Positions 18,366 to 28,040 are shown, counted from the stretch's first letter. The stretch is 64,000 bases of DNA from CAWDXG01 sp963822115 (GCA_963822115.1 CAWGGM010000008.1:248001-312000); one strand, 5' to 3'. The notes: generated by a model from the sequence alone, not told the origin. Numbers and translations: made by a program.

Positions 18366-21023
18366 ATGACAACGCCGAACGCCGAGACGACGCGCCTGGC
18401 AGAGGACTCCCGCCGCGAGAAGAACTGGAAGCGCTGGGGGCCATACCTGTCCGAGCGGCAGTGGGGAACGGTTCGCGAGGACTACTCGCCCGACGGCGAA
18501 GCGTGGGACTACTTCCCCCATGATCACGCGCGCAGCCGCGCGTACCGGTGGGGCGAGGACGGGCTGCTCGGGCTGTGTGACCGGCAGGGCAGATTGTGCT
18601 TCGCGCTGGCGCTGTGGAACGGACAGGATCCGATCCTCAAGGAGCGGCTGTTCGGGCTCGCCGGCCCGGAGGGCAACCACGGCGAGGACGTGAAGGAGTG
18701 CTACTTCTACCTCGACGCGACGCCCACGCACTCGTACGGACGCGCGCTGTACAAGTACCCGCAGTGCGAATTCCCCTACAGCCAATTGGTGGACGAGAAC
18801 CGTCGGCGCACGCGGCACGATGGCGAGTTCGAGCTGATCGACACGGGCATCTTCGACGGAGATCGCTACTTCGACGTCCAGCTCGAGTACGCGAAGGCCG
18901 CGCCGGAGGACGTGCTGCTCGTGATCACGATCGCGAATCGCGGTCCCGATGCCGCGACGCTGCACCTGTTGCCCACATTGTGGTTCCGCAACACCTGGTC
19001 GTGGGGGCGTCAGGGCGAGGGTGACTTCCAGAAGCCGCGTATCGAGGGCGCCGGGCCGAACGAGCTCTTCGCCGAGCACGCTTCACTAGGTGCGATGCGA
19101 CTGCATTTCGAGCCGTGCCAGGGCGAGCCCGAGCTTCTGTTCACCGAGAACGAGACGAACACGCACCGCCTGTGGAGCGAAGGCGACGAGCACGCGAAGA
19201 AGGATGCATTCCACCTGCACGTTGTCGAAGGCCGGGAGGACGTGCTCGCGGACGGCGCGGGGACCAAGGCGGCCGGCCACTACCGCCTCGAGCTCGCCCC
19301 AGGGGCCGAGCTCCGGATACGGCTCAGGTTGTGCGCGGAAGGCGCGGTGGAGCGCGATCCGTTCGGTTCGGACTTCGACGCTACGCTGGACCAGCGCCGC
19401 CGCGAGGCCGACGACTTCTACGCTGGGGTCTTCTCGTCGAACCACCTCGAGCACGAACAGCAGGTCGCGCGACAGGCCTATTCAGGGCTCCTGTGGAGCA
19501 CGCAGTTCTATCACTACGTGGTGCGCGACTGGCTGGAGGGCGACGCCGCCTCGCCGCCACCGCCAGAAAGCCGCCTGACAGGGCGCAATAGCGGCTGGCA
19601 ACACCTGTACAACCGCGACCTCATCAGCATGCCGGACAAGTGGGAGTACCCTTGGTATGCGTCGTGGGATCTAGCCTTCCACATGGTCCCGCTCTCGAAC
19701 GTCGACCCTGACGCCGCCAAGAGCCAGCTGATCCTGATGCTGCGCGAGTGGTACATGCACCCGAACGGGCAGATCCCGGCGTACGAGTACGATTTTTCTG
19801 CGGTCAACCCGCCAGTGCACGCCTGGGCAGCCTGGGAGGTCTACCAGGCGGGGCTGCGCGCCGGGCACCCGGACCGCTTCTTCCTGGAGCGGGTGTTCCA
19901 GAAGCTACTCTTGAACTTCACCTGGTGGGTGAACCGCACCGACGACCAGGGCAACAACCTGTTTTCGGGCGGCTTCCTCGGTCTGGACAACATCGGCGTG
20001 TTCGACCGCTCCGTCCCCCTGCCCACAGGCGGCTACATCGAGCAGGCCGACGGCACGGCGTGGATGGCGTTCTACGCGGCGACCATGCTCGAAATCGCGA
20101 TGGAGCTCTCGCGCTACGAGCCGGCGTATGCGGACATGGCGTCCAAGTTCTTCGAGCACTTCGTGGCCATCGTGGACGCGATGAACGAGCTCGGCGGAAC
20201 GGGGCTGTGGGACGAGCAGGACGGCTTCTACTACGACCAGCTGCACACCGACGGCCAGGTGCTGCCGCTGCGCACGCGGTCGATCGTCGGACTCATCCCA
20301 CTGTTCGCGGTAGCGGTGCTCGACGACGACGTGCTCGACCAGCTGCCGGGGTTCAAGAAGCGGATGCAGTGGTTCCTCGACCATCGCAGCGACCTGGCGC
20401 GGCACATCGCGTACATGGATCGCGCGGGACCGGACACGGCCGGACGGAGGCTTCTGGCCGTCCCGTCGCGCGCGCGACTCGAACGGGTGCTCGGCTATCT
20501 GCTGGACGAACGCGAGTTCCTGTCGCCGCACGGCGTACGCTCTCTGAGCCGCGTGCATCTGGAGCATCCCTACGAGTTCAACACGCCTGGAGGCGCGCAC
20601 CGCGTCGCCTACGTGCCGGGCGAGAGCGACTCGCCGATGTTCGGCGGCAACTCGAACTGGCGCGGACCGGTGTGGTTCCCGGTCAACTTCCTCCTGATCC
20701 AGGCGCTGCGTCGCTATCACCACTTCTACGGCGATGAGCTGACCGTGGAGTGTCCGACAGGCTCGGGGCGACGGTGCACGCTCGATCAGGTTGCCGAGGA
20801 GCTGGCGACGCGTCTCACTCGCTTGTTCTTGCCGGACGAGAGCGGCGTGCGCCCTGCGCACGGCGCCGAGGCGCGCTACGCGTCCGACCCCCATTGGCGC
20901 GACCTCGTGCTGTTCTACGAACACTTCCACGGCGACGACGGCCGCGGCCTGGGCGCGAGCCACCAGACGGGTTGGACCTCTCTGGTGACGAGCTGCATCG
21001 GTTACCTCGGCGAGCGGCGTTGA
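18366..21023 (+). CDS. MGH1-like/GH63-type glycoside hydrolase
   Basis: An 885-residue cytosolic enzyme (no signal peptide) of the mannosylglycerate-hydrolase-like/GH63 group. The N-terminal beta-rich region (about 20-330) is followed by an (alpha/alpha)6 barrel whose marks include YNRDLISMPDKWEYPWYASWDLAFH, GQIPAYEYDFSAVNPPVHAWA and a late GNSNWRGPVWFPVNF. In GH63-like enzymes the first contributes the catalytic Asp and the last the general-base region. The substrate is probably an alpha-glucoside or compatible solute, which cannot be narrowed from sequence. It follows the preceding gene by 104 bp and is separated from the Nudix gene by a further 104 bp. Confidence 0.85.
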   Translation: MTTPNAETTRLAEDSRREKNWKRWGPYLSERQWGTVREDYSPDGEAWDYFPHDHARSRAYRWGEDGLLGLCDRQGRLCFALALWNGQDPILKERLFGLAGPEGNHGEDVKECYFYLDATPTHSYGRALYKYPQCEFPYSQLVDENRRRTRHDGEFELIDTGIFDGDRYFDVQLEYAKAAPEDVLLVITIANRGPDAATLHLLPTLWFRNTWSWGRQGEGDFQKPRIEGAGPNELFAEHASLGAMRLHFEPCQGEPELLFTENETNTHRLWSEGDEHAKKDAFHLHVVEGREDVLADGAGTKAAGHYRLELAPGAELRIRLRLCAEGAVERDPFGSDFDATLDQRRREADDFYAGVFSSNHLEHEQQVARQAYSGLLWSTQFYHYVVRDWLEGDAASPPPPESRLTGRNSGWQHLYNRDLISMPDKWEYPWYASWDLAFHMVPLSNVDPDAAKSQLILMLREWYMHPNGQIPAYEYDFSAVNPPVHAWAAWEVYQAGLRAGHPDRFFLERVFQKLLLNFTWWVNRTDDQGNNLFSGGFLGLDNIGVFDRSVPLPTGGYIEQADGTAWMAFYAATMLEIAMELSRYEPAYADMASKFFEHFVAIVDAMNELGGTGLWDEQDGFYYDQLHTDGQVLPLRTRSIVGLIPLFAVAVLDDDVLDQLPGFKKRMQWFLDHRSDLARHIAYMDRAGPDTAGRRLLAVPSRARLERVLGYLLDEREFLSPHGVRSLSRVHLEHPYEFNTPGGAHRVAYVPGESDSPMFGGNSNWRGPVWFPVNFLLIQALRRYHHFYGDELTVECPTGSGRRCTLDQVAEELATRLTRLFLPDESGVRPAHGAEARYASDPHWRDLVLFYEHFHGDDGRGLGASHQTGWTSLVTSCIGYLGERR

Positions 21024-21127
21024 CGCGCTCGACCAGCGCAAGAACATCCAGGGCCCGACCGGTCGCCGTCGAGGTATCGGCGATGCGCGCTTGACACGGC
21101 TACTGGCGCCGACATTGTTACTCCGTC

Positions 21128-21673
21128 ATGACGAAGTGGACCGTGCGGCAGAGCCGCGTGCTGCTCGACCGCCCCTGGCTGAGGCTGCGCGAGGATCACG
21201 TCGTGCTGCCGAGCGGACACGAGATCGAGCAGTTTCACGTCGTGGACACCAGGAACTGGGTCGCGGTGCTGGCGTTGACCGGGCAGGGCCAGATCGTGAT
21301 CGTCGACCAGTACCGCCACGGGCTCGGGCGCGTCAGCCGTGAGCTGCCGGCCGGGGTGATCGACGCGGGAGAGACGCCGCGACAGGCGGCCGAGCGCGAG
21401 CTTCTGGAGGAGACAGGCTACGCGGCCGGTGACTGGCAGCTCCTGTCGGACGTGTCGACCGAACCCAGCCGTCACACCACCCGGGCGGTGTTCTATTTTG
21501 CCGGCGGTGCCAGGCCGGTCGCGGAGCCACGACCGGAAGCGTCGGAAGACATCCGGGTCGCACTGCTACCGGCCGAGGAGTTGCTCTCCGAAGTGGATCG
21601 CGGCGGCATCCAGCACGGAGTGCACATCGGGGCAATTCTGCTGGCGGCCCGGCGTGGCCTCATCCCTCGCTAG
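21128..21673 (+). CDS. Nudix hydrolase (ADP-ribose pyrophosphatase-like)
   Basis: A 181-residue Nudix protein. The Nudix box GX5EX7REUXEEXGU is exact at residues 76-98 (Gly76, Glu82, Arg90, Glu91, Glu94, Glu95, Gly97), providing the metal-binding helix. Preceding strands VIVDQYRHGLG and RELPAG are typical of ADP-sugar pyrophosphatases such as NudF. It likely hydrolyses ADP-ribose or related nucleotide sugars to the monophosphates. The start at ATG 21128 is the only reasonable choice. There is no clear functional link with neighbours. Confidence 0.92.
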   Translation: MTKWTVRQSRVLLDRPWLRLREDHVVLPSGHEIEQFHVVDTRNWVAVLALTGQGQIVIVDQYRHGLGRVSRELPAGVIDAGETPRQAAERELLEETGYAAGDWQLLSDVSTEPSRHTTRAVFYFAGGARPVAEPRPEASEDIRVALLPAEELLSEVDRGGIQHGVHIGAILLAARRGLIPR

Positions 21674-21822
21674 CATCGCGAAACCACGGAGAGTTGCTTC
21701 CGGGGAGGCGGCGCGCTAGCTCTTGGCGGCCTTCGAGCGCGCGCCGGCTGGTGCGCGACATGCCCTTCTCGCAGTAACTGCGCGTTCCCGGGGCTGCTGG
21801 CCCGGGCCTGTGCGGAGCTCAC

Positions 21823-22431
21823 GTGTCGCTACACCACCTCGTCGCAACCTACGGCTACTGGGCCGTCCTGATCGGCACCTTCTTCGAGGGCGAGACGGTA
21901 CTGGTTCTGGCCGGGCTGGCGGCACATCACGGCTACCTCTCGCTGCCGTGGGTGATGGTAACGGCGTTCACGGGCAGCCTGGCGGGCGACCAGACCTGGT
22001 TCTTGATTGGCACACGCTGGGGCCCTTTGGTCATCGAGAAGCGCCCGGTGTGGAAGCGCCGCATGAAGCGAGCGCGCGACCTGCTGGAGCGGCGCGGCAA
22101 GCTCTTGATGGTGGGCTTCCGCTTCCTGTACGGAGTGCGCTCCGTCACGCCATTCGCGATCGGCATGAGCGGTGTGCCGACGCGCGTGTTCACGCCACTC
22201 AATACCATCGGTGCGGCAATCTGGGCCGTGGGACTGGGCGGAGCGAGCTACATGCTGGGCGAGGCGATGAAGCTGGCCCTGGCCCGGGCGCACCACTACG
22301 AGCTGCACGCGATGATTCTGATCGCCGCGGGCGGTTTTGCGCTGTGGCTCTGGTCGTACATCCGCGACAGGCGACGGCGGCGCAATAGCGTGACGAACGT
22401 CCCCGACGACGAGCAGAAGCAGGAAACCTGA
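21823..22431 (+). CDS. DedA family membrane protein
   Basis: A 202-residue inner-membrane protein starting at GTG 21823. It carries the DedA/SNARE-associated hydrophobic core: an early re-entrant TFFEGETVLVLAG segment (the conserved E-x-E/P-region), GSLAGDQTWFLIG, and FRFLYGVRSVTPFAIGMSG with the characteristic F-R/G-R-TP-like motif (here F-Y-G-V-R). The Arg-rich C-terminus is cytoplasmic. DedA proteins are undecaprenyl-phosphate or phospholipid transporters/flippases. It is preceded by about 150 bp without a gene and converges on the CehA-type gene. Confidence 0.88.
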   Translation: MSLHHLVATYGYWAVLIGTFFEGETVLVLAGLAAHHGYLSLPWVMVTAFTGSLAGDQTWFLIGTRWGPLVIEKRPVWKRRMKRARDLLERRGKLLMVGFRFLYGVRSVTPFAIGMSGVPTRVFTPLNTIGAAIWAVGLGGASYMLGEAMKLALARAHHYELHAMILIAAGGFALWLWSYIRDRRRRRNSVTNVPDDEQKQET

Positions 22432-22473
22432 CCGCCGCGCCTGGCCTCGCGCCGGCAGAAGCGTGACCCGATC

Positions 22474-24090
22474 TCAGTGCCCCGGCGAGAGCGGCGCGTC
22501 GTAGCGCCCGTTGCCGTCCACATCGACGTACACGGGGTTGGTCAGCGCCATCGGCACGACGCGCCAGCCGCCGGGCTCGCCCACCACCGGCGTGAGCGGG
22601 CGCTTGCCCTGCACGCGCACCACGAAGTAGGCGTCACGGTCGACGCTGGAGTCGAAATGCGTCGTGAAGCGATTGACGGCGCGGCTGGCCGGCACGTCCC
22701 AACGCTTCTCGGCGTGCCCGTTCACGTACAGGGTCACCGAGGTCACGTCGATCCACGGTGCCGCCTGCACCTTGATCAGGCCGGGAACATGGCCGTTCGG
22801 CGCTTCGACCGTGTCGCCCTCCTGACCGCCGGCGATGTCGATTCTCACGAACGGACCGGTGGTGAAGAAGCAGCGTTCCGCCTTCACCGTCTGGGCCAGA
22901 ATGTCCGGGGTCATCGCTTCGGGACGGTCATCGGCAACGCGCAGGTAGTTCCTGGGAAACCCTCCCAGATTGAAGCGCAGGTGGTGTGTGTCGGAGTTGC
23001 CGGTCGCGGTGAAGCGAAGGCCGTGGTCGATGAGATTGAACCAGTCCTGCATCACCTGTTCGGCATGCTGGCGCTGAGGCCCCGCGTAACCGTTGAACAG
23101 CTCGATCGCGTCGAAGTCGAAGGAGGTGCCCTTCTTCCTCTTGAAGCGGGCATGCGCGGAATCGAGCCGCCCGGACTTGAAGTACGCCATCCGGTCGAGC
23201 CGCGGATGGTTGACCTCGATGACGGTCTCTGCCGAGCGCTCACGCACCGCGCGGAACAGCTCCGCGGGCGTGTGACCCCGGGCCTTGATCGCGCCGCCGC
23301 CGGGCAAGCGCGGAAAGCGCTGCAACGGGAAGGCGCCGAAGTGCCCCCAGCGTTTCGTCGTGAGCTCGCTACCAATGCCGCTCGCCACGTAGCGCTCGGC
23401 GCCGAGCGCCTTGATGATCGGTCCGTAATCGGAAATCACATTGTGATCGGCGGAAACGAGAACCTCGACACCGTCGGAAGCGAACTCGTAGACGCGCGCG
23501 CTCATCGGCACGCGACAGTCGTAGGATGGCGCTGCGTGCACGTGGAAGTCTCCGCTGATCCAACCTGAACTGTCGATCACGTGCGTGAGCTGGACGTCGA
23601 GGCGCGCCCCGCGTGCGCCCACCTTCAGATCGCGCCGGACGTTCAACGTCCATTCCGGGCCGCGGCTGACGTACACGTCGTAGCGGCCGCGCGGCAGCCG
23701 CACCGCACCTGTACCGCTCAGGGAGAAGATGCGGTTGAATGCGGCAATTGCGCCCTTCAGGTGACGGGGCTTGTCGCTCATGGAAAACAGCGGATCGTGG
23801 GAGCCGTGCACACCGAGAAAGGTCAGCTTGCACGGGATGAGCTCGTTCGTTTCGGCGTCACGCACCGAATAGGCAAGCTGGCTCTTCGGCGGCTCGGCGA
23901 TGCTGAGCGCCGAGCCGTGCATGGTCGCAATTCCCACGGAGCCGGTCGGACCGCGCTCTCCGTCGCCGCCCTCTGTCTGGTCCGTGGGCTTCGCACTGCA
24001 TGCGACCAACAGCGTCGCTAGCAGGTACAGATGACCTGCCCGTAGGACACGCCGGCTGTCGGCAGTCCGGCGGGACCAACGCGGGGGCAC
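22474..24090 (-). CDS. CehA/McbA-type PHP metallohydrolase lipoprotein
   Basis: The start is placed at GTG 24090, giving 538 residues and a good lipoprotein signal ending LLVAC (Cys31); a start 48 bases upstream is possible. A beta-rich N-terminal region (about 60-195, a carboxypeptidase-regulatory-like fold) precedes a PHP-like metal site: GDFHVH, SADHN, EVNHPR and TGNSDTHH supply His and Asp ligands. CehA/McbA proteins are related to phosphoesterases and carbaryl hydrolases. The C-terminal 120 residues form a further beta domain. It is likely a surface-anchored hydrolase of a phosphate or carbamate ester, substrate unknown. Confidence 0.8.
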   Translation of the reverse strand: MPPRWSRRTADSRRVLRAGHLYLLATLLVACSAKPTDQTEGGDGERGPTGSVGIATMHGSALSIAEPPKSQLAYSVRDAETNELIPCKLTFLGVHGSHDPLFSMSDKPRHLKGAIAAFNRIFSLSGTGAVRLPRGRYDVYVSRGPEWTLNVRRDLKVGARGARLDVQLTHVIDSSGWISGDFHVHAAPSYDCRVPMSARVYEFASDGVEVLVSADHNVISDYGPIIKALGAERYVASGIGSELTTKRWGHFGAFPLQRFPRLPGGGAIKARGHTPAELFRAVRERSAETVIEVNHPRLDRMAYFKSGRLDSAHARFKRKKGTSFDFDAIELFNGYAGPQRQHAEQVMQDWFNLIDHGLRFTATGNSDTHHLRFNLGGFPRNYLRVADDRPEAMTPDILAQTVKAERCFFTTGPFVRIDIAGGQEGDTVEAPNGHVPGLIKVQAAPWIDVTSVTLYVNGHAEKRWDVPASRAVNRFTTHFDSSVDRDAYFVVRVQGKRPLTPVVGEPGGWRVVPMALTNPVYVDVDGNGRYDAPLSPGH

Positions 24091-24172
24091 ACCTGGATCA
24101 TGACTGAAGGGTTCTGAAAGGCAATATCCTGATGTCACCCGCGCCTACGGGGGCAGCCAGGGCGGGCCGGTC

Positions 24173-25000
24173 GTGCCCGGCGGGCGCGTGCGCTATGAAC
24201 ACCGCGTGGAACACGGCGCCCCGACAAGCCTGGCGCTCGAGCCCATCGGGGTCGTCCGGTCGCCCTTCCTCGAGCGGGTCAGCGCACCGCGTCAGCCGCG
24301 GGCCGCCGAGGGCGTGCGGGGCAGCATCGAGCTGTATCCAGGCAGGCACTTCGAGGACGCGCTGTCGGATCTCGACCAGTGGGAGCACATCTGGGTGCTG
24401 TTCTGGTTCCACCTCAACGATGGCTGGCGTCCCAAGGTCCAGCCGCCCCGGAGCCGGGTGCGACGCGGCGTGTTCGCAACGCGTTCGCCACACCGGCCGA
24501 ACCCACTCGGGCTGAGCGTGGTGCGGCTCGAACGGGTCGAGGGCCTGAGGCTGGACATCGTGAACGTCGACATGGTCGACGGGACTCCGGTGCTCGACAT
24601 CAAACCCTACGTCGCCTACACGGACGCCCTCGTCGACACCAACAACGGCTGGCTGGATGCCGAAGCGAATGCCGCGCCCGACGACCCGGTAGCGCGCTGG
24701 AACGTGGAGGTGGTCGAGCCGGCGCGGGAGCAGCTCCAGTTCATCGAGCAGGAACTCGGCGTCGAGCTCGAGGCGCGTATCGTCGAGACCCTGGCGCTCG
24801 GCCCGCTGCCGCACGCCTACCGGCGCATCAAGCGCGAGGGAGACGAGCTCAGGCTGGCCATCAAGGATTGGCGCGTCTACTTCCGCGTGGACGGCCGGCA
24901 GGTCCGGGTGCTGCGGGTCTCGAGCGGCTACCGCCCCGCCCAGCTGGCCGGGAACCCGGAACTGGCAGCGCACCGCGCTTTCGTCGACAAGTTCGAATAG
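24173..25000 (+). CDS. trmO: tRNA (N6-threonylcarbamoyladenosine-37-N6) methyltransferase TrmO
   Basis: A 275-residue member of the TsaA/YaeB family, from GTG 24173 (in-frame GTGs at 24188 and 24206 are also possible). The PIGVVRSPFLE start, the DLDQWEHIWVLFWFH strand, the RSPHRPNPLGLS motif that binds SAM, and VLDIKPYVAYTD are all present. The C-terminal 120 residues form the accessory domain seen in longer TrmO proteins. The enzyme adds a methyl group to t6A37 in tRNA-Thr, fine-tuning decoding. It stands alone and converges on the oxidoreductase gene. Confidence 0.92.
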   Translation: MPGGRVRYEHRVEHGAPTSLALEPIGVVRSPFLERVSAPRQPRAAEGVRGSIELYPGRHFEDALSDLDQWEHIWVLFWFHLNDGWRPKVQPPRSRVRRGVFATRSPHRPNPLGLSVVRLERVEGLRLDIVNVDMVDGTPVLDIKPYVAYTDALVDTNNGWLDAEANAAPDDPVARWNVEVVEPAREQLQFIEQELGVELEARIVETLALGPLPHAYRRIKREGDELRLAIKDWRVYFRVDGRQVRVLRVSSGYRPAQLAGNPELAAHRAFVDKFE

Positions 25001-25027
25001 CCCTGATTACGGCTGGACCAGCTCGCG

Positions 25028-26764
25028 CTAGGGGGCCGCGTCCCGCCGGGTCCCGGGTCCGGGTCGCGATCGGGGGATTGCTCCGCCATGGCCCGACGCT
25101 CCCCGCTCGCCAGGGATCAAGGGCTCCAACCTGGCCTCGGCGGCCGGCGGCCGCCTCCTGCGGAAGACCTCCCCGTAGATCCCCCTACCCAGAAGCTGCG
25201 AGGCGGCGTCCAGGCCACCCATCATCGCACCCATGATGCCGTGGCCCATACGGGTGCTCGCGCCGCAGAGATACAGACCCTCGATCTCCGTCCGCGCGCC
25301 GGGGCGACGGAGGAAGAACTGCGAAGGAATCAGCGACAGGCCGTACGAGGTGCCGCCGGTGGAGAGCGTGTAGCGGCTGTGCGTGAGCGGCGTGGAAACC
25401 TCCTGCATCACGATGCGTTCCGCAAGCCCCGGCAGCACCCGCTCGGCGCCCCGGATCAAGCGCGCGGCATACTCGGCCTTCAGCCGTTGGTAGTCGGCAT
25501 TGTCGCTGTAGCTACCGTTTGCGACCTCGGCTGCCGTCACGCCCCAGCTCTCCGGCTCGCTCGGCGCGAGCGACATGAGTTGGAGATTGGTGACCCCCGG
25601 GGGAGCCAGGCGGCGATTGTGCGGGTCCTTGAGTGAAGCGATCGAGATGTAGACCAGGGGGTCCGGGTCGAAGCGGCCCGCGCGCGTGCGCTGGTAGATG
25701 GGCTCGAAGTCGTAGGAGGGTGAAACCCAGAAGTTCGTATTGGTGATGCCCTCGGCTGCGAGATCGCCGCGGACGCCGAGGTACAGGACGCCGAGCGCGG
25801 GCGACATCTCGTAGTCGCGCGCGCGCTTCGCGGTGCGCCGCTTCAGCTTGTCCGGACCAACCAGCTCCAGCAGCGTGCGCTTTAGATCGCTGTTGGCAAT
25901 CACGGCGCCGGCGCGGACCTCGCGCCGTCCGACGTGCTTGTTCTCGAACACAACACCGGTGGCGCGGCCGTCCCGAACGAGGATACGCTGGACACGAGCG
26001 CGAAGCAGGATCTTGCCGCCATTGGCCTCGATGGAGTCGGCGAGCCGATCGGACATGATCTGGCCTCCGCCCGCCGGGTAGTAGCCGCCGCTCTTGAGGT
26101 AGTGGAGCATCAACCCCGCGTGGAGCATCAGCGACGCGCGGCTGGGCGGCTGACCATAGTCTCCATTTTCCGCCGCCAGGACCGCGCGCAACCTCGGGTT
26201 GTGCGTGCAGGTGTCGAGGAATGACCCCAGTGTGGCCGTCGCGAAACGAAGTGCCGTGAGCGACCGCGGCAGCACCTTCCAAGCCGTCTTCGGCTTCACT
26301 GCCAGGCCCTGCAACGCGTCGAACTGTTCGAGCACGTGGATGTAGCGCTCGATGCCGCGACGCTCGTGCGGGAACTGGTCGAGAAGTCGCTCACGGTAGC
26401 GCTCGATGCCGCGCGGCACGCGGAAGGCGAAGTCCGGAAAGACCAGCGTGTCGAACCCGTCGGGGTCGAGCGGGCGGAACTCCACGTCGTCCACACCGGC
26501 CGCATGCAGGATGCGGGGGATGGTTCCGTCCGGCGCGCAATCACCGATGTAGTGCAGACCAACGTCGAATTCGTAGCCCCGACGCCGGAACACGGTGGCG
26601 TTGCCGCCGGCAACGTAGTGCTGGTCCAGCACCAGCACGGAGTAGCCGCGCTGGGCGAGCAGCGCCGCGCTCGTCAGCCCACCGATACCTGCGCCCACCA
26701 CCACGACATCGAATCGATCCTGCTCCAACCGGCGGAACCGATCGGGCCGTCCGCTGCTCTTCAT
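25028..26764 (-). CDS. FAD-dependent phytoene-desaturase/retinol-saturase-like oxidoreductase
   Basis: A 578-residue flavoprotein starting at ATG 26764 after GGAGG. The N-terminal FAD site is VVVVGAGIGGLTSAALLA with the acidic end of the second strand at LDQHYVAGG. Other family blocks are GYEFDVGLHYIGD, YYPAGGGQIMSD and the C-terminal LYLCGASTRMGHGIMGAMMGG. This pattern fits retinol saturase (RetSat) and CrtI-like enzymes that reduce or desaturate polyenes. The C-terminal 50 residues are Arg/Pro-rich and variable. The divergent TetR gene starts 74 bp away, and the shared region holds a strong palindrome, so it is probably the repressed target. Confidence 0.88.
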   Translation of the reverse strand: MKSSGRPDRFRRLEQDRFDVVVVGAGIGGLTSAALLAQRGYSVLVLDQHYVAGGNATVFRRRGYEFDVGLHYIGDCAPDGTIPRILHAAGVDDVEFRPLDPDGFDTLVFPDFAFRVPRGIERYRERLLDQFPHERRGIERYIHVLEQFDALQGLAVKPKTAWKVLPRSLTALRFATATLGSFLDTCTHNPRLRAVLAAENGDYGQPPSRASLMLHAGLMLHYLKSGGYYPAGGGQIMSDRLADSIEANGGKILLRARVQRILVRDGRATGVVFENKHVGRREVRAGAVIANSDLKRTLLELVGPDKLKRRTAKRARDYEMSPALGVLYLGVRGDLAAEGITNTNFWVSPSYDFEPIYQRTRAGRFDPDPLVYISIASLKDPHNRRLAPPGVTNLQLMSLAPSEPESWGVTAAEVANGSYSDNADYQRLKAEYAARLIRGAERVLPGLAERIVMQEVSTPLTHSRYTLSTGGTSYGLSLIPSQFFLRRPGARTEIEGLYLCGASTRMGHGIMGAMMGGLDAASQLLGRGIYGEVFRRRRPPAAEARLEPLIPGERGASGHGGAIPRSRPGPGTRRDAAP

Positions 26765-26791
26765 GAAAACCTCCACGCGAGGCACCCCAAA

Positions 26792-26832
26792 CTTGACAGT
26801 GTCAAGATAGGCGCTATCTTGACACTGTCAAG
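26792..26832. promoter_or_regulatory. 41-bp palindromic operator (two TTGACANTGTCAA boxes)
   Basis: The site has perfect 19-bp arms around a 3-bp centre. Its left arm is CTTGACAGTGTCAAGATAG and the right arm is the reverse complement. Each arm itself contains a near-perfect dyad, TTGACAGTGTCAA or its complement, so there are two stacked boxes. The position between the divergent oxidoreductase and TetR genes, 5 bp upstream of the TetR start, is typical of a TetR operator that overlaps both promoters. Confidence 0.88.
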
Positions 26833-26837
26833 ACGCG

Positions 26838-27519
26838 ATGGCTTCCTCCATCCAGGTGAAGCGCCGGACAGCCGGAAAGACCGCGGCCGCGAGCAAACCG
26901 CGAGGCCGATACCACCATGGCGATCTGCATCGGGCGTTGGTCGACACGTCGCGACAGATCATCGCCGAACAGGGAGCGGGCGCACTCAGCCTGCGCGAAG
27001 CGGCACGCCGACTCGGAGTGTCCCACGCCGCGCCGCTCCATCACTTCAAGGACAAGCGGGAGCTCCTGGCGGCCGTGGCCACCGAAGGCTTCGACGAGCT
27101 GGCAGTTGCCATGAGGGAAATCCGCCAAACGCGCTGGGACAGGACCGCGGGGTCGACTCAACGCGGCCGGCGTAGCCTACGTGCAGTTCGCAGTCGACAA
27201 CGCCGCGCTGTTCCGCGTGATGTTCGGACCGGAACTGCGGCGAAACCAATCCCCTGCACTCGATTCGAGCTCACGGGCGGCATTCCAAATCCTCGTCGAT
27301 GCGGCACGCGAAGCCGTCGCGGCAGAAAACGACAGCGGAAGCGAGTACGAGCTGCCGGTCGTGACGACCGCCGCCTGGGCGGTCGTCCATGGCCTCGCGA
27401 TGCTGTGGTTGGACGGTCAAATCCGCGAGGTACCCGGCGGCATCACGAAACTAGCCGAGCGCGTCACCGCACTCCTGTCGCAGGCGCTCGAGCGCGACCG
27501 GGGGCTGCCTGGGGCCTAG
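26838..27519 (+). CDS. TetR-family transcriptional regulator (frameshifted)
   Basis: The N-terminal half is intact from ATG 26838: GRYHHGDLHRALVDTSRQII then LSLREAARRLGVSHAAPLHHFKDK forms the TetR helix-turn-helix (about residues 23-73). The frame slips at about 27149-27152, within a run of four G; the rest (NAAGVAYVQFAVDNAALFRVMFGP through the C-terminus) continues in another frame and matches a TetR C-terminal domain (WHG-like). Restoring the frame gives about 226 residues. It is divergent from the oxidoreductase with the palindromic site between them, so autoregulation and repression of that gene are likely. The ligand is unknown, perhaps a lipid. Confidence 0.8.
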
Positions 27520-28040
27520 TTTCCGCGCTTCTTCTTGTTGTTGCGCGCGTGCGAACGAGCGTGGTTGCCGAGCGAGACCGCCGAGCTGCCGTTCGGGGTT
27601 TCCATCTCGTCGACAAGCTGCGCAAGCGAGCGCGCGAGCATTTCGCGTTGCCGCGCCGGCAGCGCAGTGAGCGCCGCGACCATGCGCTGCTGCCCGGTAT
27701 CGGGAGCGCGCCGGAGCAGACCCCGCCCGCGAGCCGTGAGCCTGAGCTCGGCGCGGCGCCCGTCATCGGCAGCAGCGCTGCGCTTGACGAGTCCAGTCGA
27801 CACCAGCCGGCTGACCACGGTCGAGACCGAGCTCTGGTCGGTGTGCGTACGCTCCGCGACTTCGCCAATCGAGCAGCCCGGGTGTTCGCCGAGTTCGTGC
27901 AGGACAAATAGTTGCGCCGAACTGACACCGAGCTTGCGCTCGATCTGTCCACCGCTCAAACGCAGCTCGCGAATTACGCGGCGGAACGCATCCATGACTT
28001 CTTGAACTTGACGTGCCTTGACGGCCCCTGCGGCTGACAT
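27516..28040 (-). CDS. MarR-family transcriptional regulator
   Basis: A 174-residue winged-helix regulator. The core includes SAQLFVLHELGEHPGCSIGEVAERTHTDQSSVSTVVSRLVSTGLV followed by the wing ADDGRRAELRLTARG, the signature D-x-R of MarR proteins. The last 25 residues are basic (NHARSHARNNKKKRG). These proteins usually repress neighbouring genes and are released by phenolic or oxidative signals. It converges with the TetR gene in a 4-bp overlap and is divergent from the hemerythrin gene 220 bp away, which is a possible target. Confidence 0.9.
   Translation of the reverse strand: MSAAGAVKARQVQEVMDAFRRVIRELRLSGGQIERKLGVSSAQLFVLHELGEHPGCSIGEVAERTHTDQSSVSTVVSRLVSTGLVKRSAAADDGRRAELRLTARGRGLLRRAPDTGQQRMVAALTALPARQREMLARSLAQLVDEMETPNGSSAVSLGNHARSHARNNKKKRGN

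Noticed and set aside
26792..26800. TTGACA read as a sigma-70 -35 element
   Set aside because: It is part of a perfect operator dyad. A promoter may overlap it, but the match by itself is explained by the palindrome.
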